Part shown: positions 54,008 through 63,094 of the stretch, in pieces
Layout of the letters: each line of letters begins with the position of its first letter
How positions within the stretch are numbered: the stretch's first letter is position 1
Assembly: GCA_038745585.1 (NCBI GenBank)
Contig: JBCDLH010000001.1
Location: forward strand, 1 to 64,000
Reading direction: 5' to 3'
Source of the DNA: HLUCCA09 sp038745585
GTDB lineage: Bacteria > Pseudomonadota > Alphaproteobacteria > Rhodobacterales > Rhodobacteraceae
Length of the DNA: 64,000 bases
The notes under the pieces: model-generated
The model's input: only the letters and a program-made list of their open reading frames with translations
Databases searched by the model: none
Told to the model about the DNA's origin: nothing
Made by a program: the position numbers and the translations under genes

Positions 54008-55558
54008 CTATTCAGGATAGGTTTTAAGAGATGAATGATTTTGCATTGATACTTCAAGCAGTTGGCCACGTCGCTGAGTTCCCGTCATCCGATAGAGACG
54101 CGAGAGGTGATACTTCACATTGGCCTCGCTGATGCCCAGGGAGCGGGCAATCTGCTTGTTCGTTGCGCCCGATTGCAACGCAGCCATCACGCGGTACTGC
54201 CGGTGGGTGACGCCGGCTGCGCTCAGATCGGGCGGGATCCAATAGCTCTCATCGATCGTGCGGATCACGCGGCGCGCCATCCGCGCAAGCTGCACGTGTC
54301 CGCGCGCGAAAGCGCCGCTGCGCAAACGCGGGCCGATCCCCGAAAGCGCAGCGCGCTGTTCAAGAAACGGGGCGGCATGGCTCTCCTTGACGCTGATCCA
54401 AAAGGCGTGTTCCACCGCGCGCCGGCGTTCGGCATCGCGCGCTGAGGCCGCGCGGCGCAACTCGGCGGTGAGCCGCGCGCGCGGGCCAGGGATGTCGTCT
54501 TGCCCCGCGGCCCCTAGGCCCAAAGCGGCGCGCAGCCCGGTCAAAAGGACCGTTCCGATTGGCGAGGTCAGGCTCTCCGTGTCGATCCGCGCCAGGGTCA
54601 GCTGTGCCTCGTAGAGACGATGGTCCAACCGGTCGACCTCGGCCTCGAGGAGCGTCAGCACGTCGGAGTGGCGCCCATGGCGTTGCGCGAAATCGGCTTG
54701 GTAGAGCTCCAGCTCGGAGAGCGCAGCGTGGCGCCCGCGGGCGAAATAGAGGCTGAGCGTGACGATCCGGCCGAGCTGATGAAAGATCTCGGCCCAACTG
54801 TCGCCACCAACGAGCGCTGCGCGAAGGTTGGCCGAGCGGGCTGGGATGTGCGAAAAACGCCCAGTTTCGTAGTCCAGCGTCAGCCGGATGATTTCCATGA
54901 TCGCGGCTTCGTTGCCGTAGCTTTGGCCCGAGCGGTGCAAGAGCTGCTCGGCGATCAGCAGGTGCCGCCGGCCCTGGCGCAGGTGTCCCTCCATGATGGA
55001 GAGGTCGGCCAAATGCTGATGGATGAAGTGCTCAAGATAGGCATGCTCGGCCTGGCGATAGGCCCCGATGGCGCGCAAGCCCATCGCGCGCGCTTCACTC
55101 AGCCGCCCGGCGCGGACGAGCAGGACGAGCATCCCGTTGTAGTAGAGCCCCTCCAGCAGCGGCTCGGCGAGGGGAAGCCGGCGCTCGGCCATCCGCCAGC
55201 GTTCGAGATCGTCGGCGCGGACCGGATCGCCGAGATGGATCGCGATCAGCAACTCGTAAATAGCGAAACGCGCGCTTGGCGCAAAGGTAAGCCCTGGGTC
55301 CGTCAGATGCGCATGCGCACGCGCAGCGCGGCCTTGCTTTGCGAGGTGAAAGCTGAGCGCGCCGAGCACGGCTTCGTTGTGGCGCCAGAGCCCGTCCGGC
55401 ATCGCGGCCAGCACCTCGGCCAGCGGCCCGTAGCCATGGTGAAACACGAAGAGCCCGCCGCCTGCCGCTTCGAAGCGGGCGAGAGCCTCCTGCGGCGCGC
55501 CCGCGCGAAATGCGGCAGCAATTGCCGCAGTCGGATCGTAAAGGGGCCCCTGTTCCAT
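54008..55558 (-). CDS. LuxR/MalT-type regulator with helical repeat region
   Basis: A 516-residue regulator with a C-terminal LuxR-type helix-turn-helix (residues about 455-510: VTHRQYRVMAALQSGATNKQ, then ISEANVKYHLSRLYR). The first 440 residues are all-helical repeats similar to the MalT sensor region; no N-terminal NTPase loop is visible, unlike full MalT (about 900 residues). The start is uncertain: a frame open to 56311 overlaps the divergent PhnD-like gene, so the ATG 55558 (AAGG 9 bases upstream) is preferred. It is next to both the island 2 transporter operon (86 bases downstream) and the PhnD-like gene (divergent), so it may regulate either. Confidence 0.8.
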   Translation of the reverse strand: MEQGPLYDPTAAIAAAFRAGAPQEALARFEAAGGGLFVFHHGYGPLAEVLAAMPDGLWRHNEAVLGALSFHLAKQGRAARAHAHLTDPGLTFAPSARFAIYELLIAIHLGDPVRADDLERWRMAERRLPLAEPLLEGLYYNGMLVLLVRAGRLSEARAMGLRAIGAYRQAEHAYLEHFIHQHLADLSIMEGHLRQGRRHLLIAEQLLHRSGQSYGNEAAIMEIIRLTLDYETGRFSHIPARSANLRAALVGGDSWAEIFHQLGRIVTLSLYFARGRHAALSELELYQADFAQRHGRHSDVLTLLEAEVDRLDHRLYEAQLTLARIDTESLTSPIGTVLLTGLRAALGLGAAGQDDIPGPRARLTAELRRAASARDAERRRAVEHAFWISVKESHAAPFLEQRAALSGIGPRLRSGAFARGHVQLARMARRVIRTIDESYWIPPDLSAAGVTHRQYRVMAALQSGATNKQIARSLGISEANVKYHLSRLYRMTGTQRRGQLLEVSMQNHSSLKTYPE

Positions 55559-55765
55559 GACGCAAGCCTTGCATCGCTGGCGTAGCAGATCAACGCATTG
55601 CATTGTCTCGAAGGGGGCGCGAGTGCCCGCAGGGTTCGGCGGAGAGCGCAGGCCTGTGCGAGGTCGCAAAGCCGCCGCGCCCTGCATACACCGAAGTATA
55701 GAGCCGCTACCTAGCGATGCCGGAGCGGCGTAGTCTATGCGCTGCGACGGACAGATCGGCCATCG

Positions 55766-56578
55766 ATGACATTGAAAGCCAACACGCGAATGTACAACGC
55801 CACCCCGGAGGTGCAGCGCCTCTGGACAGACCTCGTCGGCCATGCCGCGCGGCGGGCGGAGCTCGACATCCAGCTCATCGACCATCCGCCGCCAGAGCCG
55901 ATCGAGGCCCTTTGGGGGCGGGGTGATCTGGCGCTTGTCCTCATGTGCGGCTGGCCGTTTTGGCGGCGCGCGCCGCGGCCCGAACCGATCGCCGCGCCGC
56001 TCCTCGATGCGCCGGGCGTGGGGGCTGTGCCGGTCTACTGGACGGACATGATCGTCCGCGCGGATGCCCCCGCTCGACGCCTGGAGGACACGTTCGGCGG
56101 GACGCTTGCCTGGACCTTGGAAAGCTCGCATTCGGGCTACAACGCGCCGCGTCACCTGCTCCTGCATTACGTGGGGGCGCACAGAGCCCCGCTCTATGCG
56201 CATGTCGTGCCGAATGTCGTCACGCCCCGCGGCGCTATCGACGCCGTATTGTCCGGCCGCGCCGATGTCGCGCCCCTCGACGGATACTATCACCTGTTGC
56301 TCCGGCGCCATGTACCTGATCTCGCGTCAGAACTCCGCGTTGTCGCGCAGACAGCGATGGCGCCGATGCCGCTCTTTACCGCGTCGCACGGGACGGATCC
56401 CGCGCGTGTCGCGCGCCTGCGGGCGGCGATGGAGGCGCTCCACGAGATGCCGGCCGCCGCTGCCGTGCTTGACGCCCTTTCCATCCGCCGTTTTGCGCGC
56501 ATCGACCTGCACGACTATGCTCTTGGAGACCGATGGGACGCAGAAGCCCGCGCCGCCGGCTATCCCGCGCCCGCGTGA
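55766..56578 (+). CDS. PhnD/SsuA-like substrate-binding domain protein without signal peptide
   Basis: A 270-residue protein of the periplasmic binding fold type seen in phosphonate/phosphate SBPs. It resembles the stand-alone cytoplasmic PhnD-like proteins that begin near RMYNATPEVQRLW, with GYNAPRHLL and RGAIDAVLSGRADVAPLDGY in the core. No signal peptide, anchor or lipobox is present, and no permease or ATPase is adjacent. The start at 55766 overlaps nothing; another in-frame ATG follows 24 bases later. It ends 19 bases before the convergent TPR gene. Role could be sensing or enzyme-like ligand binding. Confidence 0.65.
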   Translation: MTLKANTRMYNATPEVQRLWTDLVGHAARRAELDIQLIDHPPPEPIEALWGRGDLALVLMCGWPFWRRAPRPEPIAAPLLDAPGVGAVPVYWTDMIVRADAPARRLEDTFGGTLAWTLESSHSGYNAPRHLLLHYVGAHRAPLYAHVVPNVVTPRGAIDAVLSGRADVAPLDGYYHLLLRRHVPDLASELRVVAQTAMAPMPLFTASHGTDPARVARLRAAMEALHEMPAAAAVLDALSIRRFARIDLHDYALGDRWDAEARAAGYPAPA

Positions 56579-56597
56579 GAGGCGTTGCCGCCCGTTC

Positions 56598-58280
56598 CTA
56601 TGCGCCGTCCAAGGCGGTATGCGACGTGCGGCAGGCGCAGGCGGCGCGGATTGGGCTGTCGGTCCGCGCTTGCGCAAGCCGCAGGCGTTGCGCTAGGCAC
56701 GCCGCCTCGTCGTTCGTGCCGCGCGCCGTCACACATTCCAAGAGGCCGTGCAGCGCCCAGACGTTGTCGGGATGGCGGCTGCAGCGGGCAAGCCCTGGAT
56801 CATAACCCAGATCGGCGCGAAAGACGGCCTCGGCCTCCGCCCAGCGCCCCTGCTCGGCCAAAAGCGCGCCGAGCGCGTGGCGTGGCGGATGCATCCAGGC
56901 CCAAGGTTCCGTGTAGTTGAGCGCATCGTCCTGGGCGACCGCTTCGCGCAAGGCCGCAAATGCAGGCTCATACGCGCCCCGCCGATAGGCCAGCTCGCCG
57001 GCAAGCATCGCCGCGCCGACCCCCAACATGGCGTGCACCGGGTTGCTCAGGAAGATCATCTCCTTTGGGATGCGCGCCCGCGCCTTGGCAAAGGCAGCCT
57101 CCGCCGCCTCCGCCTCGGCGATCTCGCCCCGCGCGGCGTGGGCCACGCCTTGACCGTAAGCATGCATGGCGGCGGAGATCGGGGTGGCCGTCGGATCGGG
57201 CGGCGGGAGGGCCTGCGTCAGCGTCTGCCACTTGCCGAACCGCACCAGGACGTGGACGCGCATCGCCGCATAGCCGTCGAGGATCGATGCCATGAAGGGC
57301 GGGCTCGATGCCAAAAGCTCGGGCGTCGCTATCGCCAAGAGCCGGTCCGCCGCCGCGATGGCCGTGCGGAACTGTCCTAGAAACATCGCCGCATACATGC
57401 ACAGGTGCAGGTCATGCGCGCGCGCGGTCGTGTAGAAATTGTTGGCCCCAGCAAAGGCGAGATACGCGTCGTCAGCCGCGATTGCGCGCTGGCTTTGGGC
57501 GACAGCCTTGGCGTAGTCGCCGACGAGGATGTCGATATGGGCCGCCATATGCGCAAGGTGGCCCGCACCGGGGGCATAGCTGCGCAAGTGGTCCGCCGCG
57601 CGCAGCGCCCGCTCGGGAAAGGGCGACATTTCAAGGGCATGGATATACATGTGAAGGACGCCGGGATGCAGCGGCGCGCCTGCCTCGATCCGGTCGACCT
57701 CCGCTTGGAGGACGGCGAGCGCCTCCTCGCCCAAGGAGGCGGGGTTTGGCACGCCCTCGGCCAGCAGCCAGAGCTTGCGCGGCGTGCACGTCACCGCGGC
57801 TTCGGCGAAGAGGGCGGCGATATCGGGGTCATGCGGGTGCTCGCGGTAGACGCCGCGCATCGCATCGGTAAAGGCCCGGTGCCAGGCGTTCAGGGTCGCA
57901 TGGTCGGGCGCGTCGGCCTGCGGATAGCGATGCCCGATCGCCTCGATGAGCGCGCGCTCGGCGGCGGTGCAGCCATCTGCGCGCTCTTGCGCGGCGCGGG
58001 CGGCGGCATGGCATATGGGCAGCGTGTCGGCGATTTCGGGCACGCTGAAGCGGATCCAGGGCCGGTTGTAGAACGGGCCGTTGGCGTAGGCGATGCCCCA
58101 CCAGGCCATGGCGCAGCCCGGGTCGTGCTCGAGCGCGCGGCGAAAGCAGGCGACCGCTTCCTCTTGGTTGTAGGCGTAGGTCCAGTTTAGGCCACGGTCG
58201 AACCAGGTCTGTGCCTCGGGCGCCGCCGTTGTGATCCTCCTCGTCCATGGGCCGAGGTCAAACGCATAGGCCGGCGACAC
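56598..58280 (-). CDS. TPR-repeat protein, possibly linked to the flavin monooxygenase
   Basis: A 560-residue all-helical repeat protein with the conserved start region WFDRGLNWTYAYNQEEAVAC near residues 25-44 and CAMAWWGIAYANGPFYNRPW near 56-75. It ends in an Ala/Cys-rich tail. The start is a GTG at 58280, 28 bases after the monooxygenase stop. The repeats resemble TTC38-like TPR proteins. No enzymatic motif is visible. It is in the same operon as the monooxygenase and TRAP genes, so it may act as a scaffold for that enzyme. Confidence 0.72.
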   Translation of the reverse strand: MSPAYAFDLGPWTRRITTAAPEAQTWFDRGLNWTYAYNQEEAVACFRRALEHDPGCAMAWWGIAYANGPFYNRPWIRFSVPEIADTLPICHAAARAAQERADGCTAAERALIEAIGHRYPQADAPDHATLNAWHRAFTDAMRGVYREHPHDPDIAALFAEAAVTCTPRKLWLLAEGVPNPASLGEEALAVLQAEVDRIEAGAPLHPGVLHMYIHALEMSPFPERALRAADHLRSYAPGAGHLAHMAAHIDILVGDYAKAVAQSQRAIAADDAYLAFAGANNFYTTARAHDLHLCMYAAMFLGQFRTAIAAADRLLAIATPELLASSPPFMASILDGYAAMRVHVLVRFGKWQTLTQALPPPDPTATPISAAMHAYGQGVAHAARGEIAEAEAAEAAFAKARARIPKEMIFLSNPVHAMLGVGAAMLAGELAYRRGAYEPAFAALREAVAQDDALNYTEPWAWMHPPRHALGALLAEQGRWAEAEAVFRADLGYDPGLARCSRHPDNVWALHGLLECVTARGTNDEAACLAQRLRLAQARTDSPIRAACACRTSHTALDGA

Positions 58281-58308
58281 GGATCAGCCGTCTGCCCGGC
58301 GCGGCGGC

Positions 58309-59694
58309 TTAGAATTCCGCCTTGCCATAGCACATCAGATCCTCAAGATGGGCCTCAGCCGCTTCTGCAAAGAGGCTCTGCGTGACGGAGGCGACAAGGC
58401 GCGGCGGCCCAAACTTCAGCGCGTTGATCGAACTGCCCGAGGGGCCAAAGCTCATCGTGGCGCCAAAAGTGAAGAGCCGGATACGTCCGAGGGCCGGGTC
58501 TGGCCCGGCCTTGCCCTCAAACTCAAAGCCTTGGCCGAGATACGGATAGCGGGCGAGGCGCGGATCTTCGTCGGCTGCCTGCGGAAGACGATCGGCCCAG
58601 GTCGCGATCTTCTCTCCAAAGCCGGCAAGGAGCGGCGCCGCGGCGGGCGAGATGTCAAAGCCCGTGCCGCAGATCACATGGTCGGCAGTGAAAGGCCCCT
58701 TGGCCGTCTCGATCTCGACCCGGCCGTCGACCGCCCGCGCCCCCTGCCACCCCGCAGCGGGATGCAGGTGGGCATTGGCGTGCTTGGTCACGCGCGCATA
58801 GGTCTCTGCTGGAAAGGCCTCGCGCAGGTTCAGCAAATACCGCATGGTGCGCCAACGCAGAGCGTCGGGCATCTCGCCCATATGGCGCAAAAACCCGCTG
58901 TAGCTGAGCTGCTTGTAGGGCTGCACGCGCTGCATCTCCGCGCGGCGGAAGAAGATGTGGACAGACGCCGCCCCCGCTTCGAGCGCCGTTGCCGCGTTGT
59001 CGAAGGCGGAAGCGCCCTGGCCCAGTACGGCGACGACCTTGCCCCTCAGCCGCTCGAAGTCCACCGGACCGCAGGCATGGTCGCGCAGGTCCTCGGGCAG
59101 GTCGCGGATGAAATCGGGCATCCACCAGCCCCCGGGGCTCTCGATCCCCGTCGCCAATACGACATGGCGGGCAAGCCGCACGCGCCCATCATCGCTCTCG
59201 ACCTCGACATGGGTCGGGTGCGGGCGGAGTGCTGTGACGGTCACCCCGGCTTCGACGGGCAGGTCTAAGACGTCCTCGTACCAAGCGAGATACTCGGCCC
59301 ACATCTCCTTGGGGATCTTGCCAAACGCGGCCCAGGCGGCGGCGCCAAACTGAGCCTCGTACCAGCTCTGGAAGGTCAGCGATGGCACGCCAAGGTCCGG
59401 TCCGGTGACCTCCTTGGGCGAGCGTAGGGTCTTCATCCGCCCATAGGTCTTCCACGGGCCGCGCCGGTCGGGGGCTACGGCATCGAGGAGGAGAAGCCGT
59501 TCGATGGGCTCCTGCTTGGCTTGAAAGCCGACTGTCAGCCCGCCCTGACCGGCGCCGACGATCAGCAGATCGAGCATCGGCGTGCCGTCCGGGCCCGTGC
59601 GCGGCTTGATCCAAGGCTGAGCGGGCCAGGAAACGCGGGCCAGGTCGCTGGCGACCTGCGCGGACAGGGCCGAGAGCGAGTCGATATCCTTCAT
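58309..59694 (-). CDS. flavin-containing monooxygenase-like NAD(P)/FAD protein
   Basis: A 461-residue two-dinucleotide-domain flavoprotein. FAD motif VGAGQGGLTV near residues 47-56; ATG motif LATGIESPGG near 183-192; NADPH motif VLGQGASAFDNAA near 225-237. The FMO signature FxGxxxH before the NADPH motif is not evident, so it may be a relative rather than a true FMO. GGAGGT lies 7 bases before the ATG at 59694, which selects this start. It follows the TRAP permease by 70 bases and precedes the TPR gene by 28. Oxidation of the TRAP substrate is a plausible role. Confidence 0.82.
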   Translation of the reverse strand: MKDIDSLSALSAQVASDLARVSWPAQPWIKPRTGPDGTPMLDLLIVGAGQGGLTVGFQAKQEPIERLLLLDAVAPDRRGPWKTYGRMKTLRSPKEVTGPDLGVPSLTFQSWYEAQFGAAAWAAFGKIPKEMWAEYLAWYEDVLDLPVEAGVTVTALRPHPTHVEVESDDGRVRLARHVVLATGIESPGGWWMPDFIRDLPEDLRDHACGPVDFERLRGKVVAVLGQGASAFDNAATALEAGAASVHIFFRRAEMQRVQPYKQLSYSGFLRHMGEMPDALRWRTMRYLLNLREAFPAETYARVTKHANAHLHPAAGWQGARAVDGRVEIETAKGPFTADHVICGTGFDISPAAAPLLAGFGEKIATWADRLPQAADEDPRLARYPYLGQGFEFEGKAGPDPALGRIRLFTFGATMSFGPSGSSINALKFGPPRLVASVTQSLFAEAAEAHLEDLMCYGKAEF

Positions 59695-59764
59695 GCGTCT
59701 ACCTCCAAACGGAGCGCGGCGGCACCGCCGCCCCGGGTGATGTATTGCGTCCGTCTCTGTCCCA

Positions 59765-61081
59765 TCAGCCAATCCCCGTCAGCCACAAGGCAATCCCGGG
59801 AAACGCCATCAGGAGCCCCAGTCTTACAACGTCCGAGAGGCAAAAGCCGATCACGCCTTTATAGGTTTCGCCCATGCTCACACCCTTCGACATCGAATTG
59901 ATCACGAAGAGGTTGAGCCCGAAAGGCGGTGAGATCATCCCAACCTCGACCGCGATCAGCACCATAATGCCGAACCAGATAATCGTCTGCGCCGGGCTCA
60001 TGCCGAGATCGAGCGCGACGATGACGGGGATGAAGACCGGCAGCGTCAAAAGCACCATCGCGAGGCTCTCGAGCACACAGCCCAGCAGCAGATAGATCAG
60101 CAAGATCATCGTGACGATCAGCCAGGGCGAGACGTCGATGGCAACGATCCGCGCCGAGAGCTCGGCTGGCATCCGCGTGAGCGCCAGCGCCGAGGAGAAA
60201 AGCTCGGCCCCCAGCAGGATCAGAAAGATGAACGCTGTGGTGATTGCAGTCCCGCGCACCGCTTCGACGAATTCGGGCCAACGGATGCGCCCCTGCACAA
60301 TGCCGAGGAGGCCCACCGAGACCGCGCCGATGGCCGCTGCTTCGGTCGGTGAGAACCAGCCGTCATAGATCCCCCCGACCACGACGAAAAAGACGATGGC
60401 GGCGGGCCAGACCTGCTGCGAGGCGCCCCAGCGCGCGCGCAACGGGATCGCCGCCGCCGGGGGCGCGGAGGCGGGCGAGAGGGCGACGTAGATGCGGATC
60501 ACGGCCATATAGCCGAGGACAGCCAGGAGACCGGGGATGATCGCGGCGATAAAGAGCGCACCGATGCTTTGCTCGGTGTAGAGCGCGTAGATCACCAGGA
60601 TCACTGAGGGCGGGATGAGAATGCCGAGCGTGCCGCCGCCCGCGAGCGTGCCCGTCGTCAGCGCGCCCGAATAGCCGTTGCGCCGCATCTCGGGCCCCGC
60701 GACATGGCTCATCGTTGCCGCCGTGGCGATGGAGGAGCCGCAGAGCGCGCCAAAGGCTGCGCAACCGCCGACGGTCGCCATGGCGAGGCCGCCCGGGCGG
60801 TGCCCAAGCCAGGCGCGTGCGGCCTCAAAGAGCGCGCGGTTCATCCCCGATTTCGTGGCAAACTCTCCCATCAGGAGAAAAAGCGGGATGATTGAGAGCG
60901 TGTAGGAGGAGAACCTCGTGAAGGTCAGCGATTTGAGATTGGCCAGGAGCGGCGAGACCCCGAGGATCGCTGCATAGCCCGCCGCGCCCGCGACGAGCAT
61001 CGCGACGGCAACCGGGATGCGCAAGATGAGCATTCCGATCACGCCGGCGAACATGGCAATGCCGATATCGTAGCCGTTCAC
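59765..61081 (-). CDS. TRAP transporter large permease (DctM-type)
   Basis: A 438-residue, 12-helix permease of a tripartite ATP-independent periplasmic transporter. Family stretches are GALTTGTLAGGGTLGILIPP near residues 147-166 and SPTEAAAIGAVSVGLLG near 240-256, with VEVGMISPPFGLNLFVINS near the end. It starts with GTG at 61081, overlapping the small permease stop (GTGA). Sodium- or proton-driven uptake of an organic anion is expected. Order DctP-DctQ-DctM is intact. Confidence 0.93.
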   Translation of the reverse strand: MNGYDIGIAMFAGVIGMLILRIPVAVAMLVAGAAGYAAILGVSPLLANLKSLTFTRFSSYTLSIIPLFLLMGEFATKSGMNRALFEAARAWLGHRPGGLAMATVGGCAAFGALCGSSIATAATMSHVAGPEMRRNGYSGALTTGTLAGGGTLGILIPPSVILVIYALYTEQSIGALFIAAIIPGLLAVLGYMAVIRIYVALSPASAPPAAAIPLRARWGASQQVWPAAIVFFVVVGGIYDGWFSPTEAAAIGAVSVGLLGIVQGRIRWPEFVEAVRGTAITTAFIFLILLGAELFSSALALTRMPAELSARIVAIDVSPWLIVTMILLIYLLLGCVLESLAMVLLTLPVFIPVIVALDLGMSPAQTIIWFGIMVLIAVEVGMISPPFGLNLFVINSMSKGVSMGETYKGVIGFCLSDVVRLGLLMAFPGIALWLTGIG

Positions 61082-61575
61082 GCCGCGGGCCTCAGAACGA
61101 TGCGCTCCAACGCCACAAAGCCTGCCGTCAGCGCCCAGAGGACGGCAAAGATCGCGCCCGCGCCGTAGCCCCACCAAAGCGGCAATTGCAGAAACATTGA
61201 GACACGCTCCCGCTCCCACACCTCAAAACCGCCAACGATCAGCCGCCATGTGAGCACCGCCGCAACGAGAAAGGTCAGCACTGCGGCGATCACAGAGAGC
61301 GTATGGCGGACCCTGACAGGGGCGCGGTCGGTAAAGATAGTGATCGCGATATGCCCGTCGCACATCTGGCAATAAGGCAAGAACGCAAAGACGCTGATGC
61401 CGACCACAAGTTCCACGACCTCGCTATCCCCGAGGATCGGCGCGCCAAAAGCATCGGCCAGCACCGCACCGACCGTAAAGAGCGCAATGCCGGCAAGCCC
61501 GAGGCCCCCGGCCAAGGCCGCCGACGCCGCAGCGTTGTCGAGCGCCGCGCGCGCCCGCGCAAGCCCGTCGCTCAT
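61078..61575 (-). CDS. TRAP transporter small permease (DctQ-type)
   Basis: A 165-residue, four-helix small permease. After an N-terminal amphipathic part, the conserved segment EVVELVVGISVFAFLPYCQM near residues 52-71 leads into DGHIAITIFTDRAP. Overlaps the binding-protein stop by 4 bases and the large permease by 4 bases, giving full translational coupling of the three genes. Confidence 0.92.
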   Translation of the reverse strand: MSDGLARARAALDNAAASAALAGGLGLAGIALFTVGAVLADAFGAPILGDSEVVELVVGISVFAFLPYCQMCDGHIAITIFTDRAPVRVRHTLSVIAAVLTFLVAAVLTWRLIVGGFEVWERERVSMFLQLPLWWGYGAGAIFAVLWALTAGFVALERIVLRPAA

Positions 61576-62600
61576 TCGCGCCCGTACTTTGCGGTGATCT
61601 CCTGCAGCGCGGCAAAGAGTGCCGCTCCGTCATAGCCTTGCGCGTCCATCTCGGCGATCCAGGCGTCATAGGCCGGCTGTACCGCCTCTTTCCACCGAGC
61701 AAGCTCCGCGTCCGAGAGCGTGATCACGGTGTTGCCGTCGTCGATCGTGGCCTGGCGCGCTGGGTCGGTCGCCGTGTCCCAGATCTCGCCCATGCGGGTC
61801 GCGTATTCGATGCCGGAATTGGCGTCGATCACGGCTTGCAGGTCCTCGGGCAGCGCGTCGTAGCTTTCCTGGCGCATCAGCGTCATCAGCATCGACTGAT
61901 AGAGCGGCACATCGGTCTGATATTCTGTGACCTCGTAGAAGCGGAAAGGCTGCGTGATCGCCCAGTTGATCAAAAAGCCATCGACCTGTCCGCGGCTGAC
62001 GGCCTCGTAGATCTCGCCGAGCCCCATGCCGACGGGCGTCGCGCCAAGGCCCTTGACGCCCTCGCCGATGAAGCGGCCGGCGACGCGAAGCTTCAGCCCC
62101 TCAAAGTCTTCCAGAGTTTCGACCGGCGTGTCGGCGGTGTGGACAAGGGCGGCATCGGTCGCGTGGACCGAGATGATCTTGATCCCCTCAAATTCGGGCT
62201 GCAGGTGCCCGGTGATAAATTCCATCGCGGCGGGGCTCATCGTCGCCGAGGTGCCGGTGTTCATGAACGGCAGTTCCAGGCCCTGGGCCCCGGGAAAGCG
62301 CCCGGGCGTGAACCCCGGCAATGTCCAGACGATGTCGACGATCCCATCGTCGAGCTGGGTCATCAGGTCGGCAACGCCGCCCCCAAGCTGGAGCGAAGGA
62401 TAGACCTCGACGGCGATGCGCCCGTCCGACTCCGCCTCAATGGTCTCGGCCCAGCGATCAAGATGCGCGGTGTGGTCGAGCGAGGCGGGCGAGCCGAAGG
62501 AATGGATGCGAAGCGTATACTCTTGCGCGTGGGCGGCGGTGCCGAGCGCAAGGCTTATCCCCAAGGTCAGTACGCCGGCCCGAATGGTGGTGTGCAACAT
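61572..62600 (-). CDS. TRAP transporter binding protein (DctP-type)
   Basis: A 342-residue periplasmic solute receptor. The signal peptide ends near AAHA-QE (residue 25). The conserved Arg region is EGLKLRVAGRFIGEGVKGLG near residues 157-176, and the ligand-binding core includes PSLQLGGGVADLMTQLDDG near 68-86. The start at 62600 is preferred over a longer frame (ATG 62639) because it places the signal peptide correctly. It is the first gene of a dctPQM-monooxygenase-TPR operon. The substrate cannot be assigned. Confidence 0.9.
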   Translation of the reverse strand: MLHTTIRAGVLTLGISLALGTAAHAQEYTLRIHSFGSPASLDHTAHLDRWAETIEAESDGRIAVEVYPSLQLGGGVADLMTQLDDGIVDIVWTLPGFTPGRFPGAQGLELPFMNTGTSATMSPAAMEFITGHLQPEFEGIKIISVHATDAALVHTADTPVETLEDFEGLKLRVAGRFIGEGVKGLGATPVGMGLGEIYEAVSRGQVDGFLINWAITQPFRFYEVTEYQTDVPLYQSMLMTLMRQESYDALPEDLQAVIDANSGIEYATRMGEIWDTATDPARQATIDDGNTVITLSDAELARWKEAVQPAYDAWIAEMDAQGYDGAALFAALQEITAKYGRE

Positions 62601-63094
62601 CGTGAAGCCCCATCTCCTGCTGCTGAATTGTGCATACATATTGGGCGAGGCACGGCGCGGAGTCTCCAGAGATCCTTGGCGTGTTGGTGTTGCAGGCGGT
62701 CAGAGAGGGGTTGTGAGACTGGATATGCTTATGAATTGGTCGCACCGTGGGCGTTGCCCGATGATTTGGCAAAAGTGGAACCGGAGAGGGGGGAGCGCGG
62801 CAGTGCACAAGCTGAGCCGGCGCCGTTTTGGAAATGTTCGCTCCGACCGATGCGCAGAGCACTTCATCTGACCAACGTCGCTACGCGGTCAAAGCGCAGG
62901 AGAGACTGTGACGCCGTTCTATCCCTTGCGGACGGTACGGCGATAGCTCGGCGCCGCGCGGGCCGGCTCCCGAGCCGTGGTATTCCGCTCGCGCGTGGTC
63001 CGGGGACGGCGTTGGACACCGACACCCGACCGCCAACGAAAAAGGGGCCAGGCGCAAAGGCCCGACCCCAGTCCGCCAAGGAGAAAGCGGGGGC
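62601..63094. other. intergenic region upstream of dctP
   Basis: About 490 bases. It should hold the dctP promoter and, near its right end, the terminator of the next gene (listed separately). Other frames are short and without support. No repeat or RNA gene found. Confidence 0.45.
63039..63069 (-). terminator. rho-independent terminator of the third binding-protein gene
   Basis: On the minus strand GGGGTCGGGC, loop CTTTGC, GCCTGGCCCC forms a 10-bp stem (two G-U pairs), followed directly by five T residues (63039-63043). It begins 26 bases after the stop at 63095. A textbook intrinsic terminator. Confidence 0.88.

Noticed and set aside
54008..56311. 767-codon LuxR-type frame
   Set aside because: The upstream third lies antisense to the PhnD-like gene and resembles no domain. 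The regulator is taken to start at 55558.
62621..62640. TTGTGCATACATA upstream of dctP as a GntR/FadR-type operator
   Set aside because: The half-sites are spaced by four bases, not the three expected for the TnGTnnnACnA form, and no GntR gene is nearby.
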